DNA of 64,000 nucleotides, from contig NZ_CP014782.1 of NCBI RefSeq assembly GCF_002005305.1, positions 1,860,001 through 1,924,000 of the forward strand. The letters are read 5' to 3'. Positions within the stretch are counted from its first letter, which is position 1, and each line of letters opens with the position of its first letter. A program made the translations under genes and the position numbers. This DNA comes from Shewanella psychrophila. GTDB lineage: Bacteria; Pseudomonadota; Gammaproteobacteria; Enterobacterales; Shewanellaceae. The notes under the pieces are model-generated. The model searched no databases and was not told the DNA's origin. It worked only from the letters and a program-made list of their open reading frames with translations. This document shows positions 1-8,838 of the stretch, in pieces.

Positions 1-86
1 AATTAATCATTTGTTTAAAACAAGTGTTCATCACATCAGTGACTCTAGAGGTGGCGGGGTTTTCCGCCGACAGGAAATATTGACTC

Positions 87-824
87 ATGTTGGAATATCA
101 AGCTGCAAAAGATCTACTTATTAACAAAACTATACTCGTAACAGGCGCTGGTGACGGGATCGGACGCGCGGCTGCCATCAGTTTCGCGAAGCATGGCGCC
201 ACCGTTATTCTTCTAGGGAAGACAGTTAAGAAGTTAGAAGCCGTATATGACCAGATAGTGCAAGCCGGTTACCCTAAGCCTGCGATTGTTCCTTTAGATT
301 TAAAAGGCGCAACCGAGCAAAATTATATCGACATGGCAGAGACTATCCAAGAGCAGTTTGGCCATTTGGATGGTGCTCTACATAACGCGAGTCTGCTAGG
401 CGTTTTAGGCCCATTTGAGCATATCTCAATGGATTCAGTGAAAGAGGTCATGCAGGTGAATGTTATCGCCGAAATCATGATGACCAGAGCACTACTGCCT
501 ATCATGAAGAAGGCACCTAAAGCATCACTGGTATTTACCTCTAGCGGCGTCGGACGTCAAGGCCGTGCATTCTGGGGCGAATACGCCATCTCTAAATTTG
601 CAACCGAAGGCATGATGCAATCTATCGCCGATGAATATGAAGGTTCGAGCTTGAGAGTCAACAGCATCAATCCTGGTGCAACTCGTACAGGTATGCGCGC
701 AAATGCCTATCCGGCCGAAAACCCAAGCACACTCAAAGAGCCAGAAGATATCATGGCGACTTATCTTTATCTGATGGGCGATGACTCTGTAGATGTCAAC
801 GGTCAGCAGCTAAGCGCGCAGTAA
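87..824 (+). CDS. yciK: YciK-type short-chain dehydrogenase/reductase
   Basis: The 245-residue protein is a classical SDR. It has the Rossmann glycine motif TGAGDGIG near residues 19-26, the NAG-like 'HNASLLG' segment, and the catalytic Ser/Tyr/Lys set in 'FTSSGVGRQG' and 'YAISK'. The ending 'YLMGDDS' and the overall run match what I recall of E. coli YciK (about 252 residues) closely. Physiological substrate is unknown; NAD(P)H-dependent carbonyl reduction is inferred from the family. A purine-rich stretch (ACAGGAAA) precedes the ATG. It converges on rluB, with a bidirectional terminator between. YciK beside this cluster fits gammaproteobacterial gene order. Confidence 0.93.
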   Translation: MLEYQAAKDLLINKTILVTGAGDGIGRAAAISFAKHGATVILLGKTVKKLEAVYDQIVQAGYPKPAIVPLDLKGATEQNYIDMAETIQEQFGHLDGALHNASLLGVLGPFEHISMDSVKEVMQVNVIAEIMMTRALLPIMKKAPKASLVFTSSGVGRQGRAFWGEYAISKFATEGMMQSIADEYEGSSLRVNSINPGATRTGMRANAYPAENPSTLKEPEDIMATYLYLMGDDSVDVNGQQLSAQ

Positions 825-832
825 GGAAGGTT

Positions 833-867
833 CTAGAGCCTAGAGCCTAGGGCTTAGGTTCTAGGGA
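833..867. repeat. CTAG-rich heptad tandem repeat
   Basis: Five consecutive 7-base units can be read: CTAGAGC, CTAGAGC, CTAGGGC, TTAGGTT, CTAGGGA. A second CTAG-rich patch (four CTAG or near-CTAG words, 944-979) lies on the other side of the terminator at 908-934. Similar CTAG-rich sequence recurs after fadH (23468-23493) and around 39087-39108. Confidence 0.7.
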
Positions 868-907
868 TTTTCAGTCCATAGAAATATTGCATAAGTGTTC
901 CGACACA

Positions 908-934
908 AAAAAGGCTGCATTTGCAGCCTTTTCT
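908..934. terminator. Bidirectional terminator between yciK and rluB
   Basis: A perfect 9-bp stem (AAGGCTGCA, 911-919; TGCAGCCTT, 922-930) with a 2-base apex is flanked by A-run on the left and T-run on the right, so it can terminate transcripts from both converging genes. Confidence 0.88.
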
Positions 935-992
935 AATTCATACTAGATAGGTTCCTAGGCACTAAATCCTAGTAATCTAGTCATTTATTTAA

Positions 993-1859
993 CTAAGTTC
1001 TCTTACGAACAGGTTTGCTTGCTACGGATTTATGCTTACGCACTGCTCGACGGATCTTAGCACCTTTCACTTTTGAGCGAGCGACGCTGTGCTTATCTGT
1101 ACCTATAACAGTACGAGTCTCCTCTTTCAAGCCAGCCGTTTTTCTCAGGTAATTCACCTGCTCCATGGTCAACTCAACCCAACCGCCACGAGGCAGAGAC
1201 TTAGGCAGCTCAATCATGCCGTAACGAATACGGATAAGACGGCTCACCTGCACTTCTTGAGATTCCCATAAACGGCGAACTTCACGGTTACGACCTTCGG
1301 CAAGTGACACATGCCACCACTTGTTCATGCCTTCACCGCCAGCCGCTTTCACCTTATCGAAACTGGCCGGGCCATCTTCTAAGGTGACACCGGTTCTCAG
1401 GCGTTGAATACAGGCATCATTAACTTCACCGAAAGTACGTACTGCGTATTCACGTTCAACTTCGTTAGATGGGTGCATCAAGCGGTTTGCCAGCTCACCA
1501 TCTGAAGTAAACAGCAACAGACCTGAGGTGTTGATATCGAGACGACCAACTGCCACCCAACGCGAATCACGTGTCTTTGGCAGACGGTCGAATACCGTAG
1601 GACGACCTTCAGGATCTTTGCGACTACAAATCTCACCTTCTGGCTTATGATAAGCAATCACTCGACAGATCAGATCCTCTTCAGATTTAATCGAAACGGT
1701 TCGACCATCTATACGGATCTTTACATCGGCTTCGATGCGATCACCAAGATTAGCAATCTCACCATCTATACTAATTCGACCTGCAGCAATCCATGCCTCC
1801 ATCTCACGACGGGAGCCATGGCCTGCACGGGCCAAGACTTTCTGCAATTTTTCACTCAT
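993..1859 (-). CDS. rluB: 23S rRNA pseudouridine(2605) synthase RluB
   Basis: The 288-residue protein has an N-terminal S4 RNA-binding domain (residues about 1-60, 'KLQKVLARAGHGSRRE') and an RsuA/RluB-type catalytic domain with 'GRLDINTSG', where D108 is the expected catalytic aspartate. The last ~40 residues are very basic, as in RluB. It should isomerise one uridine of 23S rRNA helix 80-90 region (position 2605 in E. coli numbering). The start overlaps the end of scpB by 8 bases, so it is probably the last gene of scpA-scpB-rluB. Confidence 0.93.
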   Translation of the reverse strand: MSEKLQKVLARAGHGSRREMEAWIAAGRISIDGEIANLGDRIEADVKIRIDGRTVSIKSEEDLICRVIAYHKPEGEICSRKDPEGRPTVFDRLPKTRDSRWVAVGRLDINTSGLLLFTSDGELANRLMHPSNEVEREYAVRTFGEVNDACIQRLRTGVTLEDGPASFDKVKAAGGEGMNKWWHVSLAEGRNREVRRLWESQEVQVSRLIRIRYGMIELPKSLPRGGWVELTMEQVNYLRKTAGLKEETRTVIGTDKHSVARSKVKGAKIRRAVRKHKSVASKPVRKRT

Positions 1860-2505
1860 TAGTAGACTCTTCTGTGTTTAATGTATCTTCAGACCCTGTT
1901 TCTTCATTTGAATCCGAACTTGAATTCACATTTGAAAAAAGGGCCTCTAAAGACTCAGTATCGGTTAACGGCGGTAAGTCCGCTAGACGTTCTAAGCCAA
2001 AATAGGCTAAAAAATCGGTGGTAGTAGCATACAACGCCGGTCTGCCCGGAACTTCTTTATGCCCCACCGTTTTAATCCATTGTCTATCAGTCAAACTTTT
2101 TATGGTCTGACTACTGACTGCTACGCCCCTGACAAACTCTATATCACCTCGAGTCACAGGTTGACGGTATGCAATTACGGCCAAGGTTTCTAAGGTTGCC
2201 CGTGAATATTTTGGTGCCTTCTCCTGCCACAGGGGCTGAAGATAAGGACTTAAGGCTTCGATAGTTTGAAATCGATAGCCGCCGGCGACGCTGACTAGCT
2301 CAACACCTCGCCCCTCATAATCTTGTTGTAACTCTTCAATCGCAGCTTTGATCTTAACCCGAGTGACACTGAAATTCACTAGCACAGACTCTTTCAGGCT
2401 CTTTATACTGACGGTTTTACCTAATACAAACAGGCTCGCTTCGATCAACTGCTTAAGCTGATCGGGATTTATCTGCAGTTTTTGCTGCTTCTTCTGGCTA
2501 GACAA
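1852..2505 (-). CDS. scpB: SMC-associated segregation protein ScpB
   Basis: This 217-residue protein matches ScpB: two winged-helix regions, with the family signature 'LETLAVIAYRQPVTRGDIEFVRG' region (residues about 104-126) and an acidic Ser/Glu-rich tail. ScpB dimers bind ScpA and the SMC ATPase in chromosome condensation. The only usable in-frame start is TTG at 2503-2505, directly abutting the TGA stop of scpA, and no ATG follows near the N-terminus. A GGGCG purine patch lies about 11 bases upstream, so translation is probably coupled to scpA. Confidence 0.9.
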   Translation of the reverse strand: MSSQKKQQKLQINPDQLKQLIEASLFVLGKTVSIKSLKESVLVNFSVTRVKIKAAIEELQQDYEGRGVELVSVAGGYRFQTIEALSPYLQPLWQEKAPKYSRATLETLAVIAYRQPVTRGDIEFVRGVAVSSQTIKSLTDRQWIKTVGHKEVPGRPALYATTTDFLAYFGLERLADLPPLTDTESLEALFSNVNSSSDSNEETGSEDTLNTEESTNE

Positions 2506-3294
2506 TCAATACGCCCTAACATGTATGGGGGAAAATGGGTCACTCTGTACAAGCTCGACCAATAACTCTTTAACCAGTTCCATTAAGGCTAAAAAACTGA
2601 CTACCACACCACCACGCCCTTCTTTGGCATCAAAAAGTGCTTCAAATGGCAAGTATTCCTCACCATCCAGCTTAGCCAAAATCTGTATCATGCGTTCTCG
2701 CGTCGACAAAACTTCACGCCTAACATGGTGATGTTCTGTCGCCTCGATTCGCTTCATGACTGCACCAAATGCTAAAGCTATCTCAGTTAAAGACACTTGA
2801 GGGGGCACTATCACAGGCTTGATATCCGATGCCGGTGTTACCTTTGCCTGAAACACATCTCTCTCGAGTCTGGGCAGATTATCGAGTTGCTGCTGCGCCT
2901 CTTTAATCACCTCATAGGCCTTAAGTTGACGTATTAACCTAGCTCGAGGATCTTCCTCCTCTTCATCTTCAGTCACAGGCCTTGGCAGTAACAGACGAGA
3001 CTTAATTTCAGCGAGGGTGGCCGCCATGACTAAATAATCGGCGGCAAGCTCGACTCGTGCGCCTTGCAGTAGCTCAATATACTCAAGATATTGCTTAGTC
3101 ACGGGCCATATTGGCAGCTCTACAACATCGAGTTTTTGCTTACGTATCAGGTATAAGAGTAAATCTAGCGGGCCTTCAAACGACTCAAGAAACACTTCCA
3201 GTGCTTCTGGCGGAATAAAGAGATCGGCAGGAAGCTGTTTTACCGGCTCACCTCTGACAATGGCCAAGGGCAAATTTTTTTGAGTCCCTTGCAT
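2506..3294 (-). CDS. scpA: Segregation and condensation protein ScpA
   Basis: The 262-residue protein contains the ScpA core 'FEGPLDLLLYLIRKQKLDV' (residues about 38-57), 'LAADYLVMAATLAEIKSRLLLP' and the C-terminal winged helix ending 'FSPIHVRAY'. ScpA is the kleisin that bridges SMC heads and carries ScpB. It leads the scpA-scpB-rluB operon. The 236 bases between it and yciO presumably contain its promoter; I saw no clear operator there. Confidence 0.93.
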   Translation of the reverse strand: MQGTQKNLPLAIVRGEPVKQLPADLFIPPEALEVFLESFEGPLDLLLYLIRKQKLDVVELPIWPVTKQYLEYIELLQGARVELAADYLVMAATLAEIKSRLLLPRPVTEDEEEEDPRARLIRQLKAYEVIKEAQQQLDNLPRLERDVFQAKVTPASDIKPVIVPPQVSLTEIALAFGAVMKRIEATEHHHVRREVLSTRERMIQILAKLDGEEYLPFEALFDAKEGRGGVVVSFLALMELVKELLVELVQSDPFSPIHVRAY

Positions 3295-3487
3295 CGAGTT
3301 CCTCAGCTTAAACTACTCTAATACTTGATTATGTTCTGTTTTTAACCAACCAAAACGGTATAAAATAAAATCTTCGACAGTTCAATAAGCACCTTAAATA
3401 AAGGCGATTAGCAAACCAGCGCGCGATTATACCCTGTTCACAATGAGTTGCACAGATAATTAGCCGATAGAGATGATGAGAATGAAA

Positions 3488-3502
3488 CGCCCATATTGGG
3501 CG
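3488..3502 (-). terminator. Possible weak terminator after yciO
   Basis: A 6-bp perfect stem (CGCCCA/TGGGCG) with a 3-base loop lies just downstream of yciO on its strand. On the minus strand it is followed only by TTTC, so termination would be weak. Confidence 0.3.
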
Positions 3503-3530
3503 CCGACTGAGGGAGGTAATGAATTGAGAG

Positions 3531-4151
3531 CTAGATAAAGGGGCTGATATCTCCAGCGCCTTCGCGGATCACTTCCATAGCACCATCTGACATGTCGAGC
3601 ACTGTTGTCGGTTTCTCACCAAGGTAGCCACCATGTATGATCACATCGACCTGGTGTTCCAGAATATCGCGAATATGCTCTGGGTCTGACTCAGTAAACT
3701 CTTCACCCGGTAGAATCAAACTGGTCGACATCAAAGGCGCATCCAAGGCTTCAAGCAAGGCTAGCGCGATAACATTATCCGGCACACGAATACCAATCGT
3801 CTTCTTCTTTGGGTTTTGCAGTCGCTTAGGCACCTCTTTACTGGCCTTAAAAATAAAGGTGTAAGGTCCTGGTGTATGGTGCTTGAGCACTCGATATGCC
3901 TGATTATCGACCTTAGCATAAGCTGATAACTCAGACTGATCACGACACATAAGAGAGAAATTATGATCGTTATCAATCTGACGAATACGCGCCATACGGC
4001 TCATGGCATCTTTTTCGCCAAGCAAACACCCAAGGGCATACCCTGAATCTGTCGGATAAACGATGACGCCGCCATTCTTAAGGGCATTAACCGCTTGATT
4101 AATCAAACGTGGCTGGGGGTTTTCTTCATGTACGTAAAAAAACTGACTCAT
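3531..4151 (-). CDS. yciO: YciO/YrdC-family L-threonylcarbamoyladenylate synthase-like protein
   Basis: The 206-residue protein carries the YrdC/Sua5 fold signature: 'GGVIVYPTDSGYALGC' (residues about 27-42), 'HTPGPYTFIFKAS' and the KxR pair 'KKKTIGIRVP'. The N-terminal 'MSQFF' and internal runs match E. coli YciO as I remember it, rather than the shorter TsaC. YciO can make threonylcarbamoyl-AMP in vitro in other species; its cellular role is not settled. It lies between rnm and scpA on the same strand, 97 bases after rnm. Confidence 0.92.
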   Translation of the reverse strand: MSQFFYVHEENPQPRLINQAVNALKNGGVIVYPTDSGYALGCLLGEKDAMSRMARIRQIDNDHNFSLMCRDQSELSAYAKVDNQAYRVLKHHTPGPYTFIFKASKEVPKRLQNPKKKTIGIRVPDNVIALALLEALDAPLMSTSLILPGEEFTESDPEHIRDILEHQVDVIIHGGYLGEKPTTVLDMSDGAMEVIREGAGDISPFI

Positions 4152-4248
4152 ATACTCTTATTCCAATACTTCAAATCTGTGGGGTAGCCCGGCTAGTTTC
4201 TAGAAAAGTGCTCTAAAACGCTTTTGAAAGCTCAGATGCAAGGTGAAC

Positions 4249-5124
4249 CTAAGCTTGAGAAACTATTCGCTCACTATTCCAACTGTCCATCTGCCACACC
4301 CAATTAACACCCTTGGGCTGAAACATGCTCTTACCAAGCTCGATAAAACTGCCTGGAAAATGAAAATCACTGCCAAGGGATGCAGCTAACTCATTTTGCA
4401 GACTTAATGCGATTAAATTATTACGATCTTCTATCGTCTGACGACTTCCAACCACTTCCATGGCATCACCGTCAGCCTCTTTAAATTCCCGCACCAGACG
4501 TTTGACCCATTTAGCCGACAGCTTATAGCCACTTGGATGAGCCAAAATTGCAACACCGCCAGCTTGATGTATCTTCTCGATAGCCGTGGCCATATCCGAC
4601 CAGTTATTAGGCACATAACCCGTTTTACCGCGAGCCAAGTATTTCTTAAATACATTTGCCATGCTGGTTGCATATTCATTATTGGCAAGCCAACGGGCAT
4701 AATGCCCTCGACTCAATGCGGCGCCTCCAGCCAGAGCTTTCGCCCCTTCATAGGCTCCTTCAATTCCAGCCTTAGCTAGCCTTATGCCTATCTCTTTGGC
4801 CCTGATCTCACGCAGCTCTCTCTGGTTTGCAAGAAAAGCTTCGAACGCCTCATCTTCCAGACTCACATTGAGGCCCACAATATGAATATCGTGGTTATGC
4901 CAGCTCGTCGAAATTTCAACACCATTGACTAACGTTAAGGGGGACTCATGATTTTGATTATAGGCGTGAGCTTCGGCTAATCCTGCGGTGGTATCGTGAT
5001 CGGTGATCGCAAACATCTGCACACCATTTCCAATCGCTCTTTCAATCAGTTCGGAGGGGCTAAGTTGACCATCCGAAGCATTTGTGTGGCTATGGAGGTC
5101 GATTAATAATATTTCATCTGTCAT
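4249..5124 (-). CDS. rnm: PHP-domain 5'-3' exoribonuclease / nucleoside bisphosphatase (RNase AM)
   Basis: The 291-residue protein has the PHP metal-binding motifs: 'DLHSHTNASDG' (residues about 9-19), 'ITDHDT', 'VEIST', 'LAHPSGY' and 'LGSDFH' near the C-terminus. This is the YciV/TrpH family, shown in E. coli to trim 5' ends of rRNAs and digest short oligonucleotides. It sits divergent from the trp operon, the same arrangement as yciV-trpL in enterics, with about 258 bases between the start and the trp leader peptide. Confidence 0.92.
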   Translation of the reverse strand: MTDEILLIDLHSHTNASDGQLSPSELIERAIGNGVQMFAITDHDTTAGLAEAHAYNQNHESPLTLVNGVEISTSWHNHDIHIVGLNVSLEDEAFEAFLANQRELREIRAKEIGIRLAKAGIEGAYEGAKALAGGAALSRGHYARWLANNEYATSMANVFKKYLARGKTGYVPNNWSDMATAIEKIHQAGGVAILAHPSGYKLSAKWVKRLVREFKEADGDAMEVVGSRQTIEDRNNLIALSLQNELAASLGSDFHFPGSFIELGKSMFQPKGVNWVWQMDSWNSERIVSQA

Positions 5125-5281
5125 GGACTTATTCTACTTGAGTTTGTTAGCAAAAGGGGAATAAACATAAATAAGAGCTAAATAGCCTAGAAAACTCTTG
5201 TTAAACTCTCATTATTCCAGCACTAAAAAACCCATAATTCCCCCCTTCTGGTCAGATAAGATCAAATATAAAAATATTCAA

Positions 5282-5315
5282 TTGACATCATTGACTCGCT
5301 AATGCTTTTATATAG
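5282..5315 (+). promoter_or_regulatory. Candidate trp operon promoter
   Basis: TTGACA at 5282-5287 and a TTTATA/TATATA-like box at about 5307-5314 lie roughly 70 bases before the trp leader ATG. The spacing (about 19) is longer than ideal. I could not identify a clear TrpR operator palindrome, so repression by TrpR is not supported by what I can see. Confidence 0.4.
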
Positions 5316-5382
5316 CCACTGAATGCAAAGAAAGCATTTAACTTTTACACGTTCTCACTTTTAAAACGGAATCATTTTTCAG

Positions 5383-5439
5383 ATGAAGACATTTTTTTCA
5401 GCACAAAACATCAATTGGTGGTGGCACTTCCCAACTTAG
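5383..5439 (+). CDS. trpL: trp operon leader peptide
   Basis: The 18-codon ORF reads MKTFFSAQNINWWWHFPT and has three adjacent Trp codons (TGG x3) at positions 12-14. Stalling on these codons when charged tRNA-Trp is scarce would favour an antiterminator over the downstream terminator at 5491-5516. The placement about 50 bases before that terminator and about 170 bases before trpE is that of a classical attenuator. Three consecutive Trp codons is one more than the E. coli leader has. Confidence 0.9.
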   Translation: MKTFFSAQNINWWWHFPT

Positions 5440-5490
5440 CGGGTGGTGTGAAATTCTGTGCTCATGTAAAAGAGACAAGATTCAACAAGA

Positions 5491-5516
5491 AGCCCGCACA
5501 AGATGCGGGCTTTTTT
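5491..5516 (+). terminator. trp attenuator terminator
   Basis: A perfect 8-bp GC-rich stem (AGCCCGCA, 5491-5498; TGCGGGCT, 5504-5511) with loop CAAGA is followed by a T-run. It lies between the leader peptide and trpE and is the 3:4 hairpin of the attenuator. Confidence 0.92.
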
Positions 5517-5606
5517 GTACCCAATTTTGAGCAAACATAACCAATTAGAAAAAGCCGATATTTAAGCGCATAAATGAAAGAATTGAATAGAGAAGAGAAA
5601 CAACAG

Positions 5607-7163
5607 ATGAAACTAGCTCAAGTCAACACGAGTAAGGAGCGGATCTCCTACCCGGAAGATCCTTTAAGTTTATATCAGCATCTTACTCAAGATGCGCCCC
5701 ACACCATGTTGCTCGAATCTGCTGAAATCGAGAGTAAGGATAATATCAAGAGCCTAATCCTAACCGATGCAGCCTTGATGATACGTTGTGAAGGTTACCA
5801 ACTGACATTTACCGCCTTGACCGACAATGGTCAGTCTCTACTCTTGCCGATTCAAACCTTCTTTCATAGTGCCAGTTCAAACTTAGAAAACAACGTACTT
5901 AAGCTGACATTAGCAAAACAAACCGCGCAGCTAGATGAAGATGCCAGACTCAAATCTACCTCTCCCTTAGATGGTCTGCGCGCCTTAGTCCAAGAGATTG
6001 ATTGCGGAGCCAGCCCGGCATTTGAAGACCTATTCTTAGGTGGCGTACTGGCTTACGATCTTATCGATACCGTCGAGCCCCTACCTCAGGTGCCCCACGG
6101 TGCTAACACGTGCCCGGATTATCTGTTTTACCTGGCCGAAACCCTGCTCACTGTCGACCGTCAACAAGAAACGGCCAATATCGTCACCCATAACTTTATA
6201 GCAGAGCCGACGCTCAAGAACGAGTATGCCAAGGTACTCGCCAAACGTGTCGAGTTAGTCAAAGCTCAGATTGAACGGGTCGCAGCCGCTGGCGAACTGA
6301 TACCGGTTACCGCCGAAGTTGCTGTCGATATCTCGGACGAGACTTTTAAAAACACAGTCATCTCTCTTAAGTCTCATATTGTGGCCGGTAATATCTTTCA
6401 GGTCGTGCCATCACGCAGTTTCAGCTTGCCATGTCCCAACACTCTCGGAGCCTACCGCGCCCTGCGCCTGACAAACCCGAGTCCTTATATGTTCTATTTC
6501 AGGGGCGATGATTTCACCGTGTTTGGCGCATCACCTGAGAGCGCGCTTAAATATGAGACTCACACTAATCAGGTGGAGATTTACCCCATAGCCGGTACCC
6601 GTCAGCGTGGTAAGACAGCCGATGGTCAGATAGATGCCGATCTCGACAGCCGTATTGAACTCGAGCTCCGTCTGGATAAGAAGGAGCTTTCTGAGCACTT
6701 GATGCTGGTCGATCTTGCTCGAAATGATGTAGCCCGTATAAGCCAAAGTGGTACTCGTAAGATCCCTGAGTTATTGAAAGTAGACAGATACTCCCATGTG
6801 ATGCACTTAGTCAGTCGCGTCACAGGGCAACTACGTATAGATCTCGATGCCCTGCACGCCTATCAGGCCTGTATGAACATGGGCACGTTAACTGGCGCAC
6901 CTAAGGTGAGCGCATCGCAACTTATTCGCGGTGTCGAGCAAACCCGACGCGGCAGCTATGGCGGAGCAGCAGGTTATCTCAATGGCCTTGGTGACATGGA
7001 TACTTGTATCGTCATCCGCTCAGCCTTTGTTAAAAATGGCATCGCCCATATTCAAGCTGGAGCTGGTGTAGTATTTGATTCAGATCCACAGGCCGAAGCC
7101 GACGAAACTCGTCAAAAGGCACAGGCCGTAATAACCGCAATAAAAATGGGAGGCGGACTATGA
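5607..7163 (+). CDS. trpE: Anthranilate synthase component I
   Basis: TrpE converts chorismate to anthranilate with ammonia from TrpG. The N-terminal 'LLLESAEIESKDNIKSL' is the feedback-inhibition (LLES) region, and the chorismate-binding core includes 'NIFQVVPSRSF', 'PIAGTRQRG', 'DLARNDVARI' and 'GSYGGAAGYL'. I chose ATG 5607 because GAGAAGAG lies about 9 bases upstream; an in-frame ATG at 5574 lacks a ribosome site. The stop overlaps the trpG start (ATGA at 7160-7163), indicating coupled translation. Length, about 518 residues, is normal. Confidence 0.95.
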   Translation: MKLAQVNTSKERISYPEDPLSLYQHLTQDAPHTMLLESAEIESKDNIKSLILTDAALMIRCEGYQLTFTALTDNGQSLLLPIQTFFHSASSNLENNVLKLTLAKQTAQLDEDARLKSTSPLDGLRALVQEIDCGASPAFEDLFLGGVLAYDLIDTVEPLPQVPHGANTCPDYLFYLAETLLTVDRQQETANIVTHNFIAEPTLKNEYAKVLAKRVELVKAQIERVAAAGELIPVTAEVAVDISDETFKNTVISLKSHIVAGNIFQVVPSRSFSLPCPNTLGAYRALRLTNPSPYMFYFRGDDFTVFGASPESALKYETHTNQVEIYPIAGTRQRGKTADGQIDADLDSRIELELRLDKKELSEHLMLVDLARNDVARISQSGTRKIPELLKVDRYSHVMHLVSRVTGQLRIDLDALHAYQACMNMGTLTGAPKVSASQLIRGVEQTRRGSYGGAAGYLNGLGDMDTCIVIRSAFVKNGIAHIQAGAGVVFDSDPQAEADETRQKAQAVITAIKMGGGL

Positions 7164-7801
7164 AACTTTACCTTTTAGACAATTTCGATTCGTTCACCTA
7201 CAACCTGGTGGATCAATTCAGAAGCTTAGGCTTCGAGGTGGTTATCTATCGTAACGATCTCAGCGCAGACTTTATCGCCAACAAGTTGTTAAACGAAACA
7301 GGCAAGGCGGCCCTGGTACTCTCACCCGGCCCCGGCGCGCCCCATGAAGCTGGCTGCCTAATGGCGCTAATTGCCAAACTGGCCGGCAAGGTGCCTATGC
7401 TGGGAATTTGTCTCGGTCATCAGGCCATAATTGAGCACTACGGCGGCAAGGTTGAACGCGCCCCTCAAGTGGTACACGGTAAAGCAAGCCCGACCTTCCA
7501 TGAAGGAGTCGATATCTTTGCCAATCTGCCCTCACCGCTTCCTGTGGCCCGTTATCACAGCTTAGTGGCAACCCAAGTGCCCGATTGCCTCGAGATAATA
7601 GCCACAACCGAAGATATGCCTATGGCTATCAGCCACAAGAGTCATAAGGCGGTAGGTTTTCAATTCCATCCGGAATCAATTTTAACTACACTCGGAAGCC
7701 AACTGCTGACACAGACCCTGAACTACTTAACCGATGCCCATATTCATACCTCAGCAAAACAGGAGATGCACAATGAGCCAACTTCAACCTCTATTAGATA
7801 A
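7160..7801 (+). CDS. trpG: Anthranilate synthase component II (glutamine amidotransferase)
   Basis: The 213-residue class I amidotransferase has 'SPGPGAPHEAG', the nucleophile elbow 'LGICLGHQA' (Cys) and the His-Glu pair in 'FQFHPES'. It supplies ammonia to TrpE. Unlike in E. coli, it is not fused to TrpD: the TrpD start lies inside its last 29 bases. It overlaps trpE by four bases. Confidence 0.95.
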   Translation: MKLYLLDNFDSFTYNLVDQFRSLGFEVVIYRNDLSADFIANKLLNETGKAALVLSPGPGAPHEAGCLMALIAKLAGKVPMLGICLGHQAIIEHYGGKVERAPQVVHGKASPTFHEGVDIFANLPSPLPVARYHSLVATQVPDCLEIIATTEDMPMAISHKSHKAVGFQFHPESILTTLGSQLLTQTLNYLTDAHIHTSAKQEMHNEPTSTSIR

Positions 7802-8822
7802 ACTCTATGCAGGCCAAAGTGCAACCCGCGCCGAGTCGAAATCTCTTGTTGGCGCCATCATCCAAGGTGAGATGAGTGAAGTAGCCATGGCTGGCATGCT
7901 GATCGCAATGAAGATGCGCGGTGAGACTATCGATGAAATCTCAGGCGCTGCCGATGCATTGCGCGCAGCGGCAAAACCATTTCCAGCCCCGAGTGATAGT
8001 ACACGTGCTCAAGGCATCGTCGACATCGTCGGTACTGGCGGTGATGGTCATAACACCATCAATATCTCTACTACTGCCGCCTTCGTCGCAGCAGCAGCGG
8101 GAGCTAAGGTGGCCAAACACGGTAATCGTAGTGTCTCGAGTAAATCAGGTTCATCGGATCTGCTTGCCCAGTTCGGTATCGATTTAACCATGGCGCCTGA
8201 AACCGCACGAGATTGTCTCGATGAACTCGGCCTGTGTTTCCTGTTTGCTCCCCACTACCATGGTGGTGTGCGTCACGCGGTGCCTGTTCGCCAAGCACTG
8301 AAGACCCGCACCCTGTTTAATGTATTAGGACCTTTGATCAATCCATCTCATCCGGATTTCATCTTGCTCGGGGTATACAGCAGTGAACTGGTTAAACCTA
8401 TCGCCGAAGTATTGAAAGCATTGGGCATGAAGCGCGCTATGGTAGTCCATGGCAGTGGTTTGGACGAAGTGGCTATCCACGGTGACACCTTAGTGTGTGA
8501 GTTGGTTGAAGGTGAGATAAAACAATACCAGATCACACCAGAAGAGTTAGGCGTAACCCCTGCCCAGCTTAAGGATCTCGAAGGAGGCACTCCCGAGCAA
8601 AACGCAAAATTCACTCGCGCCATACTACAAGGGCAAGGTCAAGCCGCACACAGTCACGCTGTTGCCGCCAACGCAGGTTGTGCGCTTTACATCTCAGGTG
8701 TGTGTGACTCAGTCAAAACAGGTACAGCCTTAGCACTCGAGACCCTAGCCAGTGGTAAGGCCTACAGCTTACTCGAGCAACTTGCCAGTGCCAGCGTTGC
8801 AGCAAAGTCAGATGAAAAATAG
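7773..8822 (+). CDS. trpD: Anthranilate phosphoribosyltransferase
   Basis: TrpD joins anthranilate to PRPP. The 349-residue protein shows the PRPP-binding 'GTGGDGHNTINIST' (residues about 83-96), 'KHGNRSVSSKSGSSD' and 'HGSGLDE'. The start is ATG 7773, preceded by AGGAG at 7761-7765 with 7-base spacing; the longer in-frame ATG at 7734 is inside trpG and has no ribosome site. It overlaps trpG by 29 bases. Confidence 0.95.
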   Translation: MSQLQPLLDKLYAGQSATRAESKSLVGAIIQGEMSEVAMAGMLIAMKMRGETIDEISGAADALRAAAKPFPAPSDSTRAQGIVDIVGTGGDGHNTINISTTAAFVAAAAGAKVAKHGNRSVSSKSGSSDLLAQFGIDLTMAPETARDCLDELGLCFLFAPHYHGGVRHAVPVRQALKTRTLFNVLGPLINPSHPDFILLGVYSSELVKPIAEVLKALGMKRAMVVHGSGLDEVAIHGDTLVCELVEGEIKQYQITPEELGVTPAQLKDLEGGTPEQNAKFTRAILQGQGQAAHSHAVAANAGCALYISGVCDSVKTGTALALETLASGKAYSLLEQLASASVAAKSDEK

Positions 8823-8838
8823 GATTAGGAGCAATAGC

